Shown here piece after piece: positions 24,822 to 33,925 of a stretch of DNA of 64,000 nucleotides (positions are counted from its first letter, which is position 1; each line of letters begins with the position of its first letter). The notes beneath the pieces are model-generated. The model did no database searches. It was not told where the DNA came from and saw nothing but the letters and a program-made list of their open reading frames with translations. The translations under genes were made by a program, and so were the position numbers. Source of the stretch: Streptomyces longhuiensis (lineage in GTDB: Bacteria > Actinomycetota > Actinomycetes > Streptomycetales > Streptomycetaceae); NCBI RefSeq assembly GCF_020616555.1, contig NZ_CP085173.1:1798001-1862000 (forward strand). The letters run 5' to 3'.

Positions 24822-25823
24822 TTATCCTGCGTGACCCCCTGGTTCACCGTCGTTTTTCCTGCCCGACACGGTTGAAACGATGGCCTTCGCCACATCCGCC
24901 AGGGCAGTACGGGCGTCGTCGAGCAGCTCCGGGAAGCCGAAGAAGCCGTGGAACATCCCCGGGAAGTGGCTCTCGGTGACCTCCACGCCCACCTCGCGCA
25001 GGGCCGTCGCGTACGCGAGCCCCTCGTCGCAGAGCGGGTCGCAGCCCGCGGTCACGATGTGGGCGGGCGGCAGCGAGGCGAGATCGGCGAGGAGTGGCGA
25101 GACGTGCGGGTGGGACCGGTCGCCCTCCGGGCCGAGGTACTGCTCGGCGAACCAGCGGCAGTGCGCGGCCGTCAGGAAATAGCGGTCGGCGTTCCGCGCG
25201 AACGACTCCGTCGACCGATGGGCGTCGGTGGCCGGATAGACGAGGGCCTGGAGCGCGATGCGCGGGCCGCCACGGTCCCGGGCCAGGAGGCAGACGACGG
25301 CCGCGAGGTTGCCGCCCGCACTGTCGCCCGCCACGACGAGGGCGTCCGCGTCGCCACCCAGCGCCGCGTGATGGTCCGCCGCCCAGCGCAGCGCCGCGTA
25401 CGCGTCGTCGACGGCGGCCGGGAACGGCGACTCGGGGGCCAGGCGGTAGTCGACGGAGACGACCACGGCCCCCGCCTCGCGGCACAGCCCGCGGGCGGTC
25501 GAGTCATGGCTGTCCAGGCCGCAGATCGCCCACCCTCCGCCATGGAGGAAGACGACGGTCGGGCGCGGGCCCGGTGCGTCGTCGGGGTCCGGGCGGTAGA
25601 TGCGTACGGGGATCCGGGGCGCTCCGGCCGGGCCGGGGATGTCGCGGTCCTCGACCGAGCCGACGACCGGCGGCGGGAGCGGCGACGCGGGAGCCGCGGC
25701 CAGTATGCGGCGGGCCTCGGCGGCGTCGGTGACGGCGCCGCCGAGGTCGGGGAAGAACGCGGTCATCGCGTCGACCAGTGCACGGACGTCGGGTGCGAGG
25801 CGGTCCTCGGGCGCGGGGCTCAT
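24822..25823 (-). CDS. Alpha/beta hydrolase of the hormone-sensitive lipase family
   Basis: A 333-residue esterase. The oxyanion motif HGGGW, nucleophile Ser in GDSAGGN, Asp in CDPLCDEG and His in FHGF are all present and in order. HSL-family enzymes hydrolyse short acyl esters; the substrate here is unknown. ATG 25823 overlaps the stop of the upstream LLM oxidoreductase (ATGA), so the two are co-translated. Confidence 0.92.
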   Translation of the reverse strand: MSPAPEDRLAPDVRALVDAMTAFFPDLGGAVTDAAEARRILAAAPASPLPPPVVGSVEDRDIPGPAGAPRIPVRIYRPDPDDAPGPRPTVVFLHGGGWAICGLDSHDSTARGLCREAGAVVVSVDYRLAPESPFPAAVDDAYAALRWAADHHAALGGDADALVVAGDSAGGNLAAVVCLLARDRGGPRIALQALVYPATDAHRSTESFARNADRYFLTAAHCRWFAEQYLGPEGDRSHPHVSPLLADLASLPPAHIVTAGCDPLCDEGLAYATALREVGVEVTESHFPGMFHGFFGFPELLDDARTALADVAKAIVSTVSGRKNDGEPGGHAG

Positions 25824-26962
25824 GCGGACACCGCCTGCCGCTCCTGGGCGCGGAAGTGCGGGATGACCTTCTCGCCCCACTGCCGCAGCGTCTCCAGACA
25901 GGCCTCCTGGGGGACGGTCCCCATCTGGACGAGGCACATGATCTCGTCGGCGCCCGCGTCACGCAGACGCTCGACATAGGCGATGGCGTCGTCGGCGGTG
26001 CCATAGGCGTGGTCGGCGTTGAAAGTGGCCGTGGCGGTGGGGCGTACCGGGATCCGGTGTTCGTGGAGGCGGGCCACGACCTGTTCGGCGGCCCTGCGCA
26101 TGTCGGCCGCCTCGTCGGCGCCCTCCACCACCGCCTCGTCGGGGACGCCCGCGCCGCCGTACCAGTGCCCGATGGACTGCGCGAAGAACCGCTGTCCGCG
26201 GATGCCGATGTTCCGGGCCGCCTCCTGGTCGTCCAGGACGATGGTCGGGCACAGGACGGAGAAGTGGTCGTTCACGACGCCGGACACGAAGCGGTCAGGG
26301 GTACGGGCGGCGATCGCGTCGTCGTAGGCGCGCCGCATGCCGGCGATCGACTCGGGGCCCGCGAAGCCCATCACCAGGGCGCCGATGCCGAGTTCGGCGG
26401 CCTGGGTGAGCGTCTCGGTGCGGCTGCACGCGAGGAAGAGGGGCGGGTGGGGCGTCTGTTTCGGGCGGGGCAGGACGGGGTGCGGGTCGATGTCGAGGAG
26501 CTCCCCGTGGTGTTCGAGCTCGTCCTTCTCCCAGGCCTTCCCGATGATCCTCAGCGCCTCCTCGACCTCCTGCGTCGTGCGGTCCTTGTCGACACCGCAC
26601 AGGGAGGTCTCCTGCTCGGTGCCGCCCCGGCCGGCCCCGAGGTCGAGGCGGCCCCCGGAGAGCAGGTCGAGCATGGCGGCCCGCTCGGCGACCCGCACCG
26701 GATGGTTGAAGTTGAAGGGCATGCACACGACGCCGTGCCCGATCCGGATGGTGCTGGTACGGGCGGCGACCCAGGTCAGGAAGATCTCGGGGGCCGACAT
26801 GTGCGCGTACCACTTGAGGGAGTGGTGCTCGACGGCCCAGATCCGGTCGAAGCCCATCTCCTCGGCGAGGACCGCCTGTTCCACGCAGTCATGGATGACC
26901 TGATGTTCGTGTTCGACGGTGGGATCGGCGAGCTGCGCCTCGAAGATGACGGAGAACTTCAC
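25820..26962 (-). CDS. LLM class flavin-dependent oxidoreductase
   Basis: A 380-residue luciferase-like monooxygenase with a TIM barrel: MKFSVIFEAQ start, EEMGFDRIWAVEHH, IGHGVVCMPFNFNHP and GGRLDLGAGRGG. Such enzymes use reduced FMN (or F420) to oxidise small molecules. GTG 26962 follows GGAGG by 5 nt. First gene of a two-gene operon with an HSL-type esterase, suggesting Baeyer-Villiger-like oxidation followed by ester hydrolysis, which is inference. Divergent from a PadR regulator; the palindrome at 26998-27019 lies in the shared promoter. Confidence 0.9.
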   Translation of the reverse strand: MKFSVIFEAQLADPTVEHEHQVIHDCVEQAVLAEEMGFDRIWAVEHHSLKWYAHMSAPEIFLTWVAARTSTIRIGHGVVCMPFNFNHPVRVAERAAMLDLLSGGRLDLGAGRGGTEQETSLCGVDKDRTTQEVEEALRIIGKAWEKDELEHHGELLDIDPHPVLPRPKQTPHPPLFLACSRTETLTQAAELGIGALVMGFAGPESIAGMRRAYDDAIAARTPDRFVSGVVNDHFSVLCPTIVLDDQEAARNIGIRGQRFFAQSIGHWYGGAGVPDEAVVEGADEAADMRRAAEQVVARLHEHRIPVRPTATATFNADHAYGTADDAIAYVERLRDAGADEIMCLVQMGTVPQEACLETLRQWGEKVIPHFRAQERQAVSA

Positions 26963-26997
26963 GTTGCCTCCAGGGAGTTGGGCCACACGCACTATTC

Positions 26998-27019
26998 CGG
27001 TTAGGTATATGACTAACCG
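26998..27019. promoter_or_regulatory. Palindromic operator CGGTTAG-N8-CTAACCG
   Basis: Perfect 7-bp inverted arms at 26998-27004 and 27013-27019 with spacer GTATATGA, in the 154-bp region between the LLM oxidoreductase and PadR starts. The AT-rich centre overlaps likely -10 sequence (TATATG), so binding would block transcription. The PadR-like protein at 27117 is the natural candidate. Confidence 0.7.
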
Positions 27020-27116
27020 TCAGGTGCACTCGCGGCAAGACCGGCGACGAGATTCGGCGACACGGCACGTGCCGGGGTCTTGCGGTGACCGGCTCCCGGT
27101 CACTTCAATGCGGCGC

Positions 27117-27701
27117 ATGGCTGACGACCTGCCACCGACCGCCTGGGCCGTCCTCGGACTGCTGTCCTTCCCCGGGCAACGGACCGGATACGAGCTGAAG
27201 AAGTGGGCCGACGCCTCCCTGAGGTTCTTCTACTGGTCGCCCGCCATCAGCCAGATCTACGCCGAACTGCGCCGCCTCGAATCACTGGGCTACGTCACGT
27301 CGCTGCACTCCGGCGCCGAGGAGCCACGGGCCAAGCGGACGTACGCGATCACCGAGGAGGGGCGCGGGGCGCTCGCGGTGTGGGCCGGGGGCGGGCGGGG
27401 TCTCGGCGCGCCCGTGCTCAAGCACCCCGTACTCCTGCGCGTCTGGCTCGGGCATCTCGCCGCGCCGGAGCACCTGCGGGGCCTCGTGACGGAACACGTG
27501 GCCCGCACGAAGGGCGAGCTGAAGGAGGTCAGGGACGCGCTCGGACGGGCCGACGGGGTCGAGGCGTGGGCCCATCCGCAGATCGCGCTGCGCTGGAGCG
27601 AACGGCGGCTCGCGGCCGAAGTCGAACTGGCCGAGGCCATGCTGGACGACCTGGACGCGGCGCCCGGTCAACCTCCGGGGGACTCGCCCACCCACGGGTG
27701 A
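27117..27701 (+). CDS. PadR family transcriptional regulator
   Basis: A 194-residue regulator. The winged helix-turn-helix (residues 8-85) includes AVLGLLSFPGQRTGYELKKW, PAISQIYAELRRLESLGYV and a basic wing EPRAKRTYAITEEGR. The C-terminal domain is a long helical dimerisation region of the PadR-C2 type (ARTKGELKEVRDAL... AEVELAEAMLDDLD). ATG 27117 is favoured; ATG 27108 is three codons upstream. It likely controls the divergent LLM oxidoreductase-esterase operon. Confidence 0.9.
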   Translation: MADDLPPTAWAVLGLLSFPGQRTGYELKKWADASLRFFYWSPAISQIYAELRRLESLGYVTSLHSGAEEPRAKRTYAITEEGRGALAVWAGGGRGLGAPVLKHPVLLRVWLGHLAAPEHLRGLVTEHVARTKGELKEVRDALGRADGVEAWAHPQIALRWSERRLAAEVELAEAMLDDLDAAPGQPPGDSPTHG

Positions 27702-27788
27702 TGCTTCCCGCGGCAGGCTGCCGAGGACGGTAGGACGGACCGGTCCCCGTGCTCTCCCTGTCCCTCAGCCCGTCTGGAGCCCCCGACC

Positions 27789-27914
27789 GTGAGCATTCGT
27801 GCCGTCCTGGTCGCCGCCGTCATCACTGGACTGGTCCTAGGAATCACCGCAACCAGAGCGGACCACTCCACTCCCTCGCGTCGGACCGGTCCCATCGTGG
27901 AGACGGGCCGTTAG
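27789..27914 (+). CDS. Short ORF encoding a possible exported peptide
   Basis: A 41-codon frame from GTG 27789 to TAG 27914. The product starts MSIRAVLVAAVITGLVLGIT, a clear hydrophobic helix after a short basic start, followed by a polar tail ending ETGR. GGAG lies about 9 nt upstream. It resembles a small membrane or secreted peptide. No family is recognised, and coding potential rests on the signal-like sequence and start context only. Confidence 0.45.
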   Translation: MSIRAVLVAAVITGLVLGITATRADHSTPSRRTGPIVETGR

Positions 27915-27994
27915 GCTTCGGCCGTGCCGCGCGGGCGACCCCGTCCACGACCTCGCGCGGATGCCGAGCCGCCGTCGACGGAAGCGAGACGATC

Positions 27995-28678
27995 TTGAAC
28001 TTCCTCACCATCGGGCATCGCGGAGTCATGGGTGTCGAACCCGAGAACACCCTCCGGTCCTTCGTCGCCGCGCAGAACGCGGGCCTCGACCTCATCGAAC
28101 TCGATCTTCACCTGAGCAAGGACGGCGCCCTCGTCGTCATGCACGACGCCGACGTCGACCGCACGACGGACGGCCGGGGCCCCATCGCCGACAAGACCCT
28201 CGCCGAGCTGCGCGCCCTGGACGCGGGGCGCGGTGAGCGGGTACCGGTCTTCGAGGAGGTGCTCGACGCCGTGTCCAAGCCGCTCCAGGCCGAGATCAAG
28301 GACGTCGCCGCGGCGCGCGCCCTCGCCGACGTCATGCTGCGCCGGGACCTGGTGAGCCGCGTCGAGGTGATCTCGTTCCACGACGATGCCATCGCCGAGA
28401 TCGCCCGGCTGGTGCCGGGCGTCCGTACGGCGCTGGTGGCCAGCCGCTACGGCACCGACGTGGTGGAGCGCGCCACCGCCGTCGGCGCCACGTCCCTGGT
28501 CCTCAACATCCGGCGCCTGACGCAGGAGATCGTCGAGCGGGCCCGCAAGGCGGACCTGCGGATCATCGGCTGGGTCGTCAACACCCAGGACGATCTGCGC
28601 CTGGTGCGGGCGCTCGGCCTGGACGGCGCGACGACCGACTATCCGGAGATCAAACGGACCGGCCGCTTCACGGCCTGA
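27995..28678 (+). CDS. Glycerophosphodiester phosphodiesterase
   Basis: A 227-residue cytoplasmic GDPD that releases glycerol-3-phosphate from glycerophosphodiesters. The active site is visible: TIGHRGVMGVEPENT (His-Arg and Glu), IELDLHLSKDGALVVMHDADVDRTTDG (Glu-Asp metal ligands and His) and QAEIKD. The start is taken as TTG 27995 (MNFLTIGHRG), which matches the family N-terminus; the frame is open upstream to 27749 without family similarity. No signal peptide, unlike secreted GDPDs. Confidence 0.9.
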   Translation: MNFLTIGHRGVMGVEPENTLRSFVAAQNAGLDLIELDLHLSKDGALVVMHDADVDRTTDGRGPIADKTLAELRALDAGRGERVPVFEEVLDAVSKPLQAEIKDVAAARALADVMLRRDLVSRVEVISFHDDAIAEIARLVPGVRTALVASRYGTDVVERATAVGATSLVLNIRRLTQEIVERARKADLRIIGWVVNTQDDLRLVRALGLDGATTDYPEIKRTGRFTA

Positions 28679-28806
28679 GCCGGGCGAGGGGCCCGAGCCA
28701 TGCCCGGGACCCGGGCCGGCCGAGCGGCCCGCGTCGGCCGAGGGCGCCGAAGGGTCTGCAACGGCCGAGCGGCAACCGCGTCACCCGGGGGCCCGATGGG
28801 GCTGCG

Positions 28807-29358
28807 TCAGCCGAGGGGCTTGACCAACAGCTCGAACTGGAGGTCGTCCCGCTGCGGGATGCCGAAGCGCTCGTCGCCGTACGGGAAGGGGGTCATCTCT
28901 CCCGTACGGCGGTAGCCCCGGCGCTCGTACCAGGCGATGAGGTCCTCGCGCACCGAGATCACCGTCATGTGCATCTCGCGCACGCCCCACGCCTGACGGG
29001 CGGTGCGCTCCGCCTGCGCGATGATCACCTTGCCGAGGCCCGCGCCCTGGAGGGCCGGGCTCACGGCGAACATGCCGAAGTAGGCGTGCTCCCCGCGGTG
29101 CTCCAGCTGGCAACAGGCGACGACCGCGCCGTCGCGCTCGACGGTGAGCAGCCGGCTGTCCGGCGACTTGATGACGTCGACGACGCCCTGCGGGTCGGTG
29201 CGCTGCCCCTCCAGGATGTCCGCCTCCGTGGTCCAGCCGGTGCGGCTGGAGTCCCCGCGGTACGCCGACTCGATCAGCGCGACGAGCACGTCGACATCGG
29301 CGTCGGTGGCGTCCCGGAAGGTGAGGTCGCCGGTCGTGGGGCGGGGAGCGATGGACAT
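28807..29358 (-). CDS. GNAT family N-acetyltransferase
   Basis: A 183-residue GNAT enzyme. The N-terminal part (LTFRDATDADVDVLVALIESAYRG) and the acetyl-CoA site FAVSPALQGAGLGKVI (Q/RxxGxG/A motif) are clear, then MTVISVREDLIAWYERRGYRRTGE. ATG 29358 follows GGAGA. Substrate unknown. It is divergent from the VOC protein gene with 79 bp between starts. Confidence 0.9.
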   Translation of the reverse strand: MSIAPRPTTGDLTFRDATDADVDVLVALIESAYRGDSSRTGWTTEADILEGQRTDPQGVVDVIKSPDSRLLTVERDGAVVACCQLEHRGEHAYFGMFAVSPALQGAGLGKVIIAQAERTARQAWGVREMHMTVISVREDLIAWYERRGYRRTGEMTPFPYGDERFGIPQRDDLQFELLVKPLG

Positions 29359-29437
29359 GGGACGGTCTCCGATCTCGTGCGCGGCTGTCGGCGCGGGCGC
29401 CGTCGAGCCTAACGCCGAGCCTCTACGCTGCGTTGGC

Positions 29438-29824
29438 ATGGTTCACGTACTGAGCAGCAGGACGCTTCTTCGCCCCACCGATCCGGAGCGGTCGCGGGCC
29501 TTCTACGGTGAGGCGCTCGGCCTTGCCGTGTACCGGGAGTTCGGGACGGGGCCCGAGCGCGGGACCGTCTACTTCCTCGGGGGCGGCTTCCTGGAGGTGT
29601 CCGGCCACGCGGAGGCACCGCCGTCGCCCGGACTCCAGCTGTGGCTCCAGGTCGCGGACGCGGCGGCCGCGCACGAGGAGCTGGCGGCGCGCGGCGTCGA
29701 GGTGCTCCGGCCGCCGGTCAAGGAGCCGTGGGGGCTGATCGAGATGTGGATCTCGGACCCGGACGGCGTGCGCATCGTGATCACCGAAGTACCCGAGGAC
29801 CATCCGTTGCGCTACCGGCCTTGA
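29438..29824 (+). CDS. VOC family (glyoxalase/bleomycin-resistance fold) protein
   Basis: A 128-residue vicinal oxygen chelate protein with two beta-alpha-beta-beta-beta modules: RTLLRPTDPERSRAFYGEAL, then LQLWLQVADAAAAHEELAARG and MWISDPDGVRIVITEVPEDHP. The pattern is typical of small VOC enzymes or binding proteins of unknown substrate. ATG 29438 has TACGCT at 29424-29429, 8 nt upstream, so the transcript is likely leaderless. Confidence 0.85.
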   Translation: MVHVLSSRTLLRPTDPERSRAFYGEALGLAVYREFGTGPERGTVYFLGGGFLEVSGHAEAPPSPGLQLWLQVADAAAAHEELAARGVEVLRPPVKEPWGLIEMWISDPDGVRIVITEVPEDHPLRYRP

Positions 29825-29960
29825 GGCAGCGGGTTCCGGGTACGCGAGTTGGAACGACCCGTTCAGCGTGCGCGGCACCAGCGCGCGGAAGAGTATGGGC
29901 GGGACGGCCGGAGACCGGCCCTTCCGCGTCCGGATGAGCCCGACCCTGGAGAGACATCAC

Positions 29961-31352
29961 ATGGCAGCTCCGCGGATCCTGATCGTCGGCGGCGGATTCG
30001 CCGGCATGGAGTGCGCGCACAAGCTGGAGAAGATCCTCAAGCCGGGCGAGGCGCAGCTGAGGCTGGTCAGTCCGTTCGACCACCAGCTGTACCTGCCACT
30101 GCTCCCCCAAGTCGCCTCGGGCGTGCTCACACCGCAGTCGGTCGCGGTGCCGCTGCGGCGCATGCTGCGGCACACCGGCATCGTGCCGGGCGGCGCGGTG
30201 GGCGTGGACCCCGATGCCAAGGCCGTCGTCGTACGGAAGATCAACGGCGAGACGGTGGTGGAGCGCTACGACTACCTGGTCCTGACGCCGGGCAGCGTCA
30301 CGCGGCAGTTCGACATCCCCGGAGTGGACCAGTACGCGGTCGGCGTGAAGACGCTGGCGGAGGCGGCCTGGATCCGCGACCACGTCATCTCGCAGCTCGA
30401 CCTGGCCGCGGCCAGCACCGACCCCGCCGAGCGGGAGTCGCGGCTGCAGTTCGTGGTGGTGGGCGGCGGGTACGCCGGTACGGAGACGGCCGCCTATCTG
30501 CAGCGCCTGACCACCGCCGCCGCCAAGCGTCTTCGAGGGCTCGACCCGGATCAGATCAAGTGGCATCTCGTCGACATCGCGCCCAAGTTGATGCCCGAAC
30601 TCGGCGACCGGCTCGGCGAGAAGGCCCTGTCGATCGTGGAGCGGCGCGGGCTGCACGTGTCGCTCGGGGTGTCCGTGGCGAAGGTGACCGAGGACACGGT
30701 GACGCTCACGGACGGCCGGGTGCTGCCGTGCCGCACGCTGATCTGGACGGCGGGTGTCGCGCCGAGTCCGCTCATCGCGACGCTCGGCGCGAAGACGAAC
30801 CGCGGCCGGCTCGTGGTCGAGCCCGATCTGACGGTGCCGGGGCTCGACGGCGTGTTCGCGCTCGGTGACGCGGCCGCCGTGCCGGACCTCGAGAAGGGCG
30901 CCGACGCGATCTGCCCGCCGACCGCCCAGCACGCCATGCGGCAGGGCTGGGCCGCCGCGAAGAACGTGGCCGCAGCCCTGCACGGCCTGCCGCTGAGGCC
31001 GTACCGGCACAAGGACCTGGGGCTCGTGGTGGACCTGGGCGGCATTCAGGCCGTGTCCAAGCCGATGGGCGTGCAGCTGACCGGGCTGCCCGCCCAGTTC
31101 GTCGCCCGGGCCTACCACCTGGGTGCGCTGCGCACCGGGACGGCCCGGTTCCGTACGGCGGCGAACTGGGGGCTCAACGCGGTCGCCGGCGACGACTTCG
31201 TGCGTACGGGGTTCCAGTCGGAGCGGCCCGCGACGTTGAAGGACTTCGAGAAGACGGACGCGTATCTGACGCCGGAGGAAGTGCGGGCGATGGTGACCGC
31301 GCATGTCGAGGGCCGTTCGACGACGGCTCCGGTGGATCCCGAGATCCCGTAG
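29961..31352 (+). CDS. Type II NADH dehydrogenase (NDH-2-like FAD oxidoreductase)
   Basis: A 463-residue membrane-associated flavoprotein that passes electrons from NADH to menaquinone without pumping protons. The FAD motif is ILIVGGGFAGMECAHKL, the NADH motif VVVGGGYAGTETAAYL, then TLIWTAGVAPSPL, VFALGDAAAV and the C-terminal region that holds the membrane anchor. ATG 29961 follows GGAGAGAC. It ends 9 bp from the convergent PucR stop codon. Confidence 0.9.
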   Translation: MAAPRILIVGGGFAGMECAHKLEKILKPGEAQLRLVSPFDHQLYLPLLPQVASGVLTPQSVAVPLRRMLRHTGIVPGGAVGVDPDAKAVVVRKINGETVVERYDYLVLTPGSVTRQFDIPGVDQYAVGVKTLAEAAWIRDHVISQLDLAAASTDPAERESRLQFVVVGGGYAGTETAAYLQRLTTAAAKRLRGLDPDQIKWHLVDIAPKLMPELGDRLGEKALSIVERRGLHVSLGVSVAKVTEDTVTLTDGRVLPCRTLIWTAGVAPSPLIATLGAKTNRGRLVVEPDLTVPGLDGVFALGDAAAVPDLEKGADAICPPTAQHAMRQGWAAAKNVAAALHGLPLRPYRHKDLGLVVDLGGIQAVSKPMGVQLTGLPAQFVARAYHLGALRTGTARFRTAANWGLNAVAGDDFVRTGFQSERPATLKDFEKTDAYLTPEEVRAMVTAHVEGRSTTAPVDPEIP

Positions 31353-31361
31353 CGGTGGCGG

Positions 31362-32828
31362 CTACGCGGGTCCCGACGGGGCCGACAGCCGTGCGCGGCA
31401 CGCCAGTTGGAGGGCCAGCCGGGTTTCGGGATCGGTGAGGTCGGCGCCCGTGAGGTCCGTGATGCGGCGGATGCGGGCGCCGACGGCGTTGCGGTGCAGA
31501 TGGAGCTCCTCGGCGGCGCGGGCCGGGGAGTTGTTGTGGTCGAGGTAGGCCTGGAGGGTGCGCAGCAGCGGGTCGGCGCGGTCCGGGCCCAACTCCATGA
31601 CGGGTGCGAGGAGTTCGTCCACGGCTTCGCGGGCGGTGTCCGAGGCGTACCACTCCAGGAGCATGCGGTCGAGGCCCGCGGCGTCGTGCGCGGTCACGGG
31701 GGCGATGTCGGCGCCGGCGGGCTTGAGGAGGGCGGCCCTGGCCTCGCGGGCCGAGGTGCGGATGCCCAGGGGGCCGCGGTGCGGGGCGCCGACGCCGCCG
31801 CGCAGGTCCGCCTCGGGGTGCAGTCGGCGCAGCCGGTCGACGGCGCGGCGGGCCAGGGCGAGCGCGGCGCGGCGGCCCGGGGCGCCGGGGTCGGTGGGCC
31901 AGGTGCCGAGCAGGACGAGCGCGTCGTCGACGAGCGCGGCGTTCCAGTGCACGCCGTCGGGGACGTGGCCGTCGGCGTGCTGCCGTACGTCGGTCAGTGT
32001 CCTGGGCAGGACGGTGTCGAGGAGCCGGTAGCGGTCCGCGGCGGGCAGCGCCGCGGCCTCGATCCGCAGGGCGATGTGGCGGCCGTCGACGGGGAGGCCG
32101 ATGGTCCGGCCGCGGGCGGCCAGGCGGGCGGTCTGGTCCTGCGGGGCGACGAGGAGTTCGGCGAGGAGGTGGCCGCGGGAGCGCACGGGGACGTCGCCGT
32201 GTCCGCCGCCGACCGCCGTGAGCGCGGCCAGCGCCAGGACGGAGCGGATCGCGGTACCCGGGTGACCAGGATGTGCGGCCGCGGCGAGGCGCACCTCGCC
32301 GTCGGGTCCGGCGGCCGTCGCGCCCTCCTCCCCGGGGCCTGCGGCCCGGCGCTCGACGGGTGTGCCGAGCAGGCGGGCGGCGATCGCGGCGGCCCGTTCC
32401 GGGTCGCCCGCGGCGGAGGGCAGTTCGCGGGCGGCGGCCCCGATCCGGGCGAGGGCGTCGGCGGAGTCCCCCGCGACGGCGCGGTCGACGGCCACGACGA
32501 GGGCCGCGAGGTCTCCGTCCGTGGCCAGGACGGCGATCCGGCCGCGCTCCGCGAGGGTGCGTACGGCGATGTCCCCCGCCACCTGCTCGGCGCCCGGAAG
32601 CACCAGCGCCGCGGCGCCGGCTGCCGCGGCGTCCCGTACGGCCACGTCAAGGAGGTGGTCCGGCACGGGTGCGAGGAGCACCGCGACCGTGCCCGCGGGG
32701 ACGGTCGCGAGCCCGTCGGCGCGGGGTTCGAGGCGGATGCCGGTGACCTCGGTGGCGTCGAGGGGGCCCGCGAGCGGTCGGAGCGTGTCGAGGCCGGGAG
32801 CGCTGAGCAGGTCGACGAGGCGGGGCAT
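31362..32828 (-). CDS. PucR family transcriptional regulator
   Basis: A 488-residue regulator with the PucR N-terminal domain (MPRLVDLLSAPGLDTLRPLAG...), a GGDEF-like middle and a C-terminal helix-turn-helix (LLRTLQAYLDHNNSPARAAEELHLHRNAVGAR in the last 60 residues). PucR proteins govern purine or nitrogen-heterocycle catabolism. It is divergent from the DUF917-hydantoinase-permease locus (89 bp between starts), which it probably regulates. Confidence 0.9.
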   Translation of the reverse strand: MPRLVDLLSAPGLDTLRPLAGPLDATEVTGIRLEPRADGLATVPAGTVAVLLAPVPDHLLDVAVRDAAAAGAAALVLPGAEQVAGDIAVRTLAERGRIAVLATDGDLAALVVAVDRAVAGDSADALARIGAAARELPSAAGDPERAAAIAARLLGTPVERRAAGPGEEGATAAGPDGEVRLAAAAHPGHPGTAIRSVLALAALTAVGGGHGDVPVRSRGHLLAELLVAPQDQTARLAARGRTIGLPVDGRHIALRIEAAALPAADRYRLLDTVLPRTLTDVRQHADGHVPDGVHWNAALVDDALVLLGTWPTDPGAPGRRAALALARRAVDRLRRLHPEADLRGGVGAPHRGPLGIRTSAREARAALLKPAGADIAPVTAHDAAGLDRMLLEWYASDTAREAVDELLAPVMELGPDRADPLLRTLQAYLDHNNSPARAAEELHLHRNAVGARIRRITDLTGADLTDPETRLALQLACRARLSAPSGPA

Positions 32829-32882
32829 ACGGCCATTGTGCTGGAGGCACATCACGCTGCCAAGGTGTGGGCTTGCAGCCCA

Positions 32883-32910
32883 TTGGTGGGCGCGCGCGGG
32901 CTCGTACTCT
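32883..32910 (+). promoter_or_regulatory. Promoter of the DUF917-hydantoinase operon
   Basis: TTGGTG (32883-32888) and TACTCT (32905-32910) are 16 bp apart, and the start codon ATG 32918 follows 7 nt later without a Shine-Dalgarno sequence, predicting a leaderless transcript. Confidence 0.6.
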
Positions 32911-32917
32911 GAGCCGT

Positions 32918-33925
32918 ATGCAGATGGACGCCGGAGTGCTCGCCGACTTCGCGCGGGGCTGTGCCGTCCTGGGGTCGGGAGGCGGCGGTGGCCCCGCCGC
33001 CGTGACGTGCCCCGTGGCCGAGCAGGCCATCGAGGAATGCGGGCCCGTGCGGGTCGTGGCGGCCGGCGAGCTGCCCGAGGACGCGTTCGTCATGCCGGTC
33101 GGCCTGATCGGCTCGCCCGCCGTCGCCGAGGAACGCATCGGCAGCCGGGCCGAGCCCGCGCGGATGCGGGAGCGGGTCGAGGCGCTGCACGGCGTGCCCG
33201 TCGCCGCCGTCCTCACCTCGGAGATCGGCGGGCTCAACGGCTGTACGGCCGTCGCCTGGGCGGCGCGGCTGGGGCTGCCGTTGCTCGACGCCGACGCCAT
33301 GGGCCGGGCGTTCCCGCGCATGGACCAGAACGTCCTCGAACTGGCCGGGCTCCGGCCGGGCCCGACCGTGCTCGCGGACGAGTACGGCCGCACCGTCGTC
33401 CTCGACCATGTCGACGGCCCCTGGCTGGAGGAGCTGGCGCGGGCCGTGGTCGCGACGTTCGGCGGGCACGCGGCGTCGTCCGAGTACCCGCTGACGGCCG
33501 GGCAGGCCGCCCGGCACGCGGTCGCGGGCTCGGTGACGCGGGCCGTCGCCGTCGGACGCGGCGAGGGGCCCCCGCCCGTACTGACCGGCAAGGTCTCGTC
33601 CGTGCGGCGGGCCGACGAGGACGCGACGCGCGTACTCCTGGAGGGCACCGGCGCCGACGCCGGTCGCCTCGTACGGATCGAGGCCCGCAGCGAGTTCGTC
33701 GCGGCGGTCGAGGACGGCAGGGCGCTGGCGCTGGTGCCCGACGTGATCGCTCTCGTCGACGTGCGGACCGGCTGGGCGGTGCCCGTGGAAGAGGTCAGGT
33801 ACGGGCTGCGGGTGCGCCTCGTCACCCTTCCGTCGGCGCCGATCTGGTACTCGGAGGCCGGACTGCGCCTGGCCGGACCCGCCGCGTTCGGGGTGCACGG
33901 GCTGACCAGGGAGGTCACGCCGTGA
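32918..33925 (+). CDS. DUF917 protein (first copy)
   Basis: A 335-residue DUF917 protein. Family members are thought to act with hydantoinase/oxoprolinase subunits (the pairing is constant in operons) as part of an ATP-dependent hydantoin or amide-ring cleaving enzyme. The glycine-rich N-terminal loop AVLGSGGGGGP and VLTSEIGGLNG..AWAARLGLPLLDADAMGRAFP are the conserved blocks; the second copy downstream has the matching LGTGGGGDP and PIEVGGVNS...DGDAMGRAFP. It ends AFGVHGLTREVTP, and its TGA overlaps the next GTG by 4 nt. Confidence 0.88.
   Translation: MQMDAGVLADFARGCAVLGSGGGGGPAAVTCPVAEQAIEECGPVRVVAAGELPEDAFVMPVGLIGSPAVAEERIGSRAEPARMRERVEALHGVPVAAVLTSEIGGLNGCTAVAWAARLGLPLLDADAMGRAFPRMDQNVLELAGLRPGPTVLADEYGRTVVLDHVDGPWLEELARAVVATFGGHAASSEYPLTAGQAARHAVAGSVTRAVAVGRGEGPPPVLTGKVSSVRRADEDATRVLLEGTGADAGRLVRIEARSEFVAAVEDGRALALVPDVIALVDVRTGWAVPVEEVRYGLRVRLVTLPSAPIWYSEAGLRLAGPAAFGVHGLTREVTP

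Noticed and set aside
28679..28806. GGCCGAGCGGC direct repeats between GDPD and GNAT genes
   Set aside because: Short, degenerate and compatible with local composition; no clear stem for a terminator.
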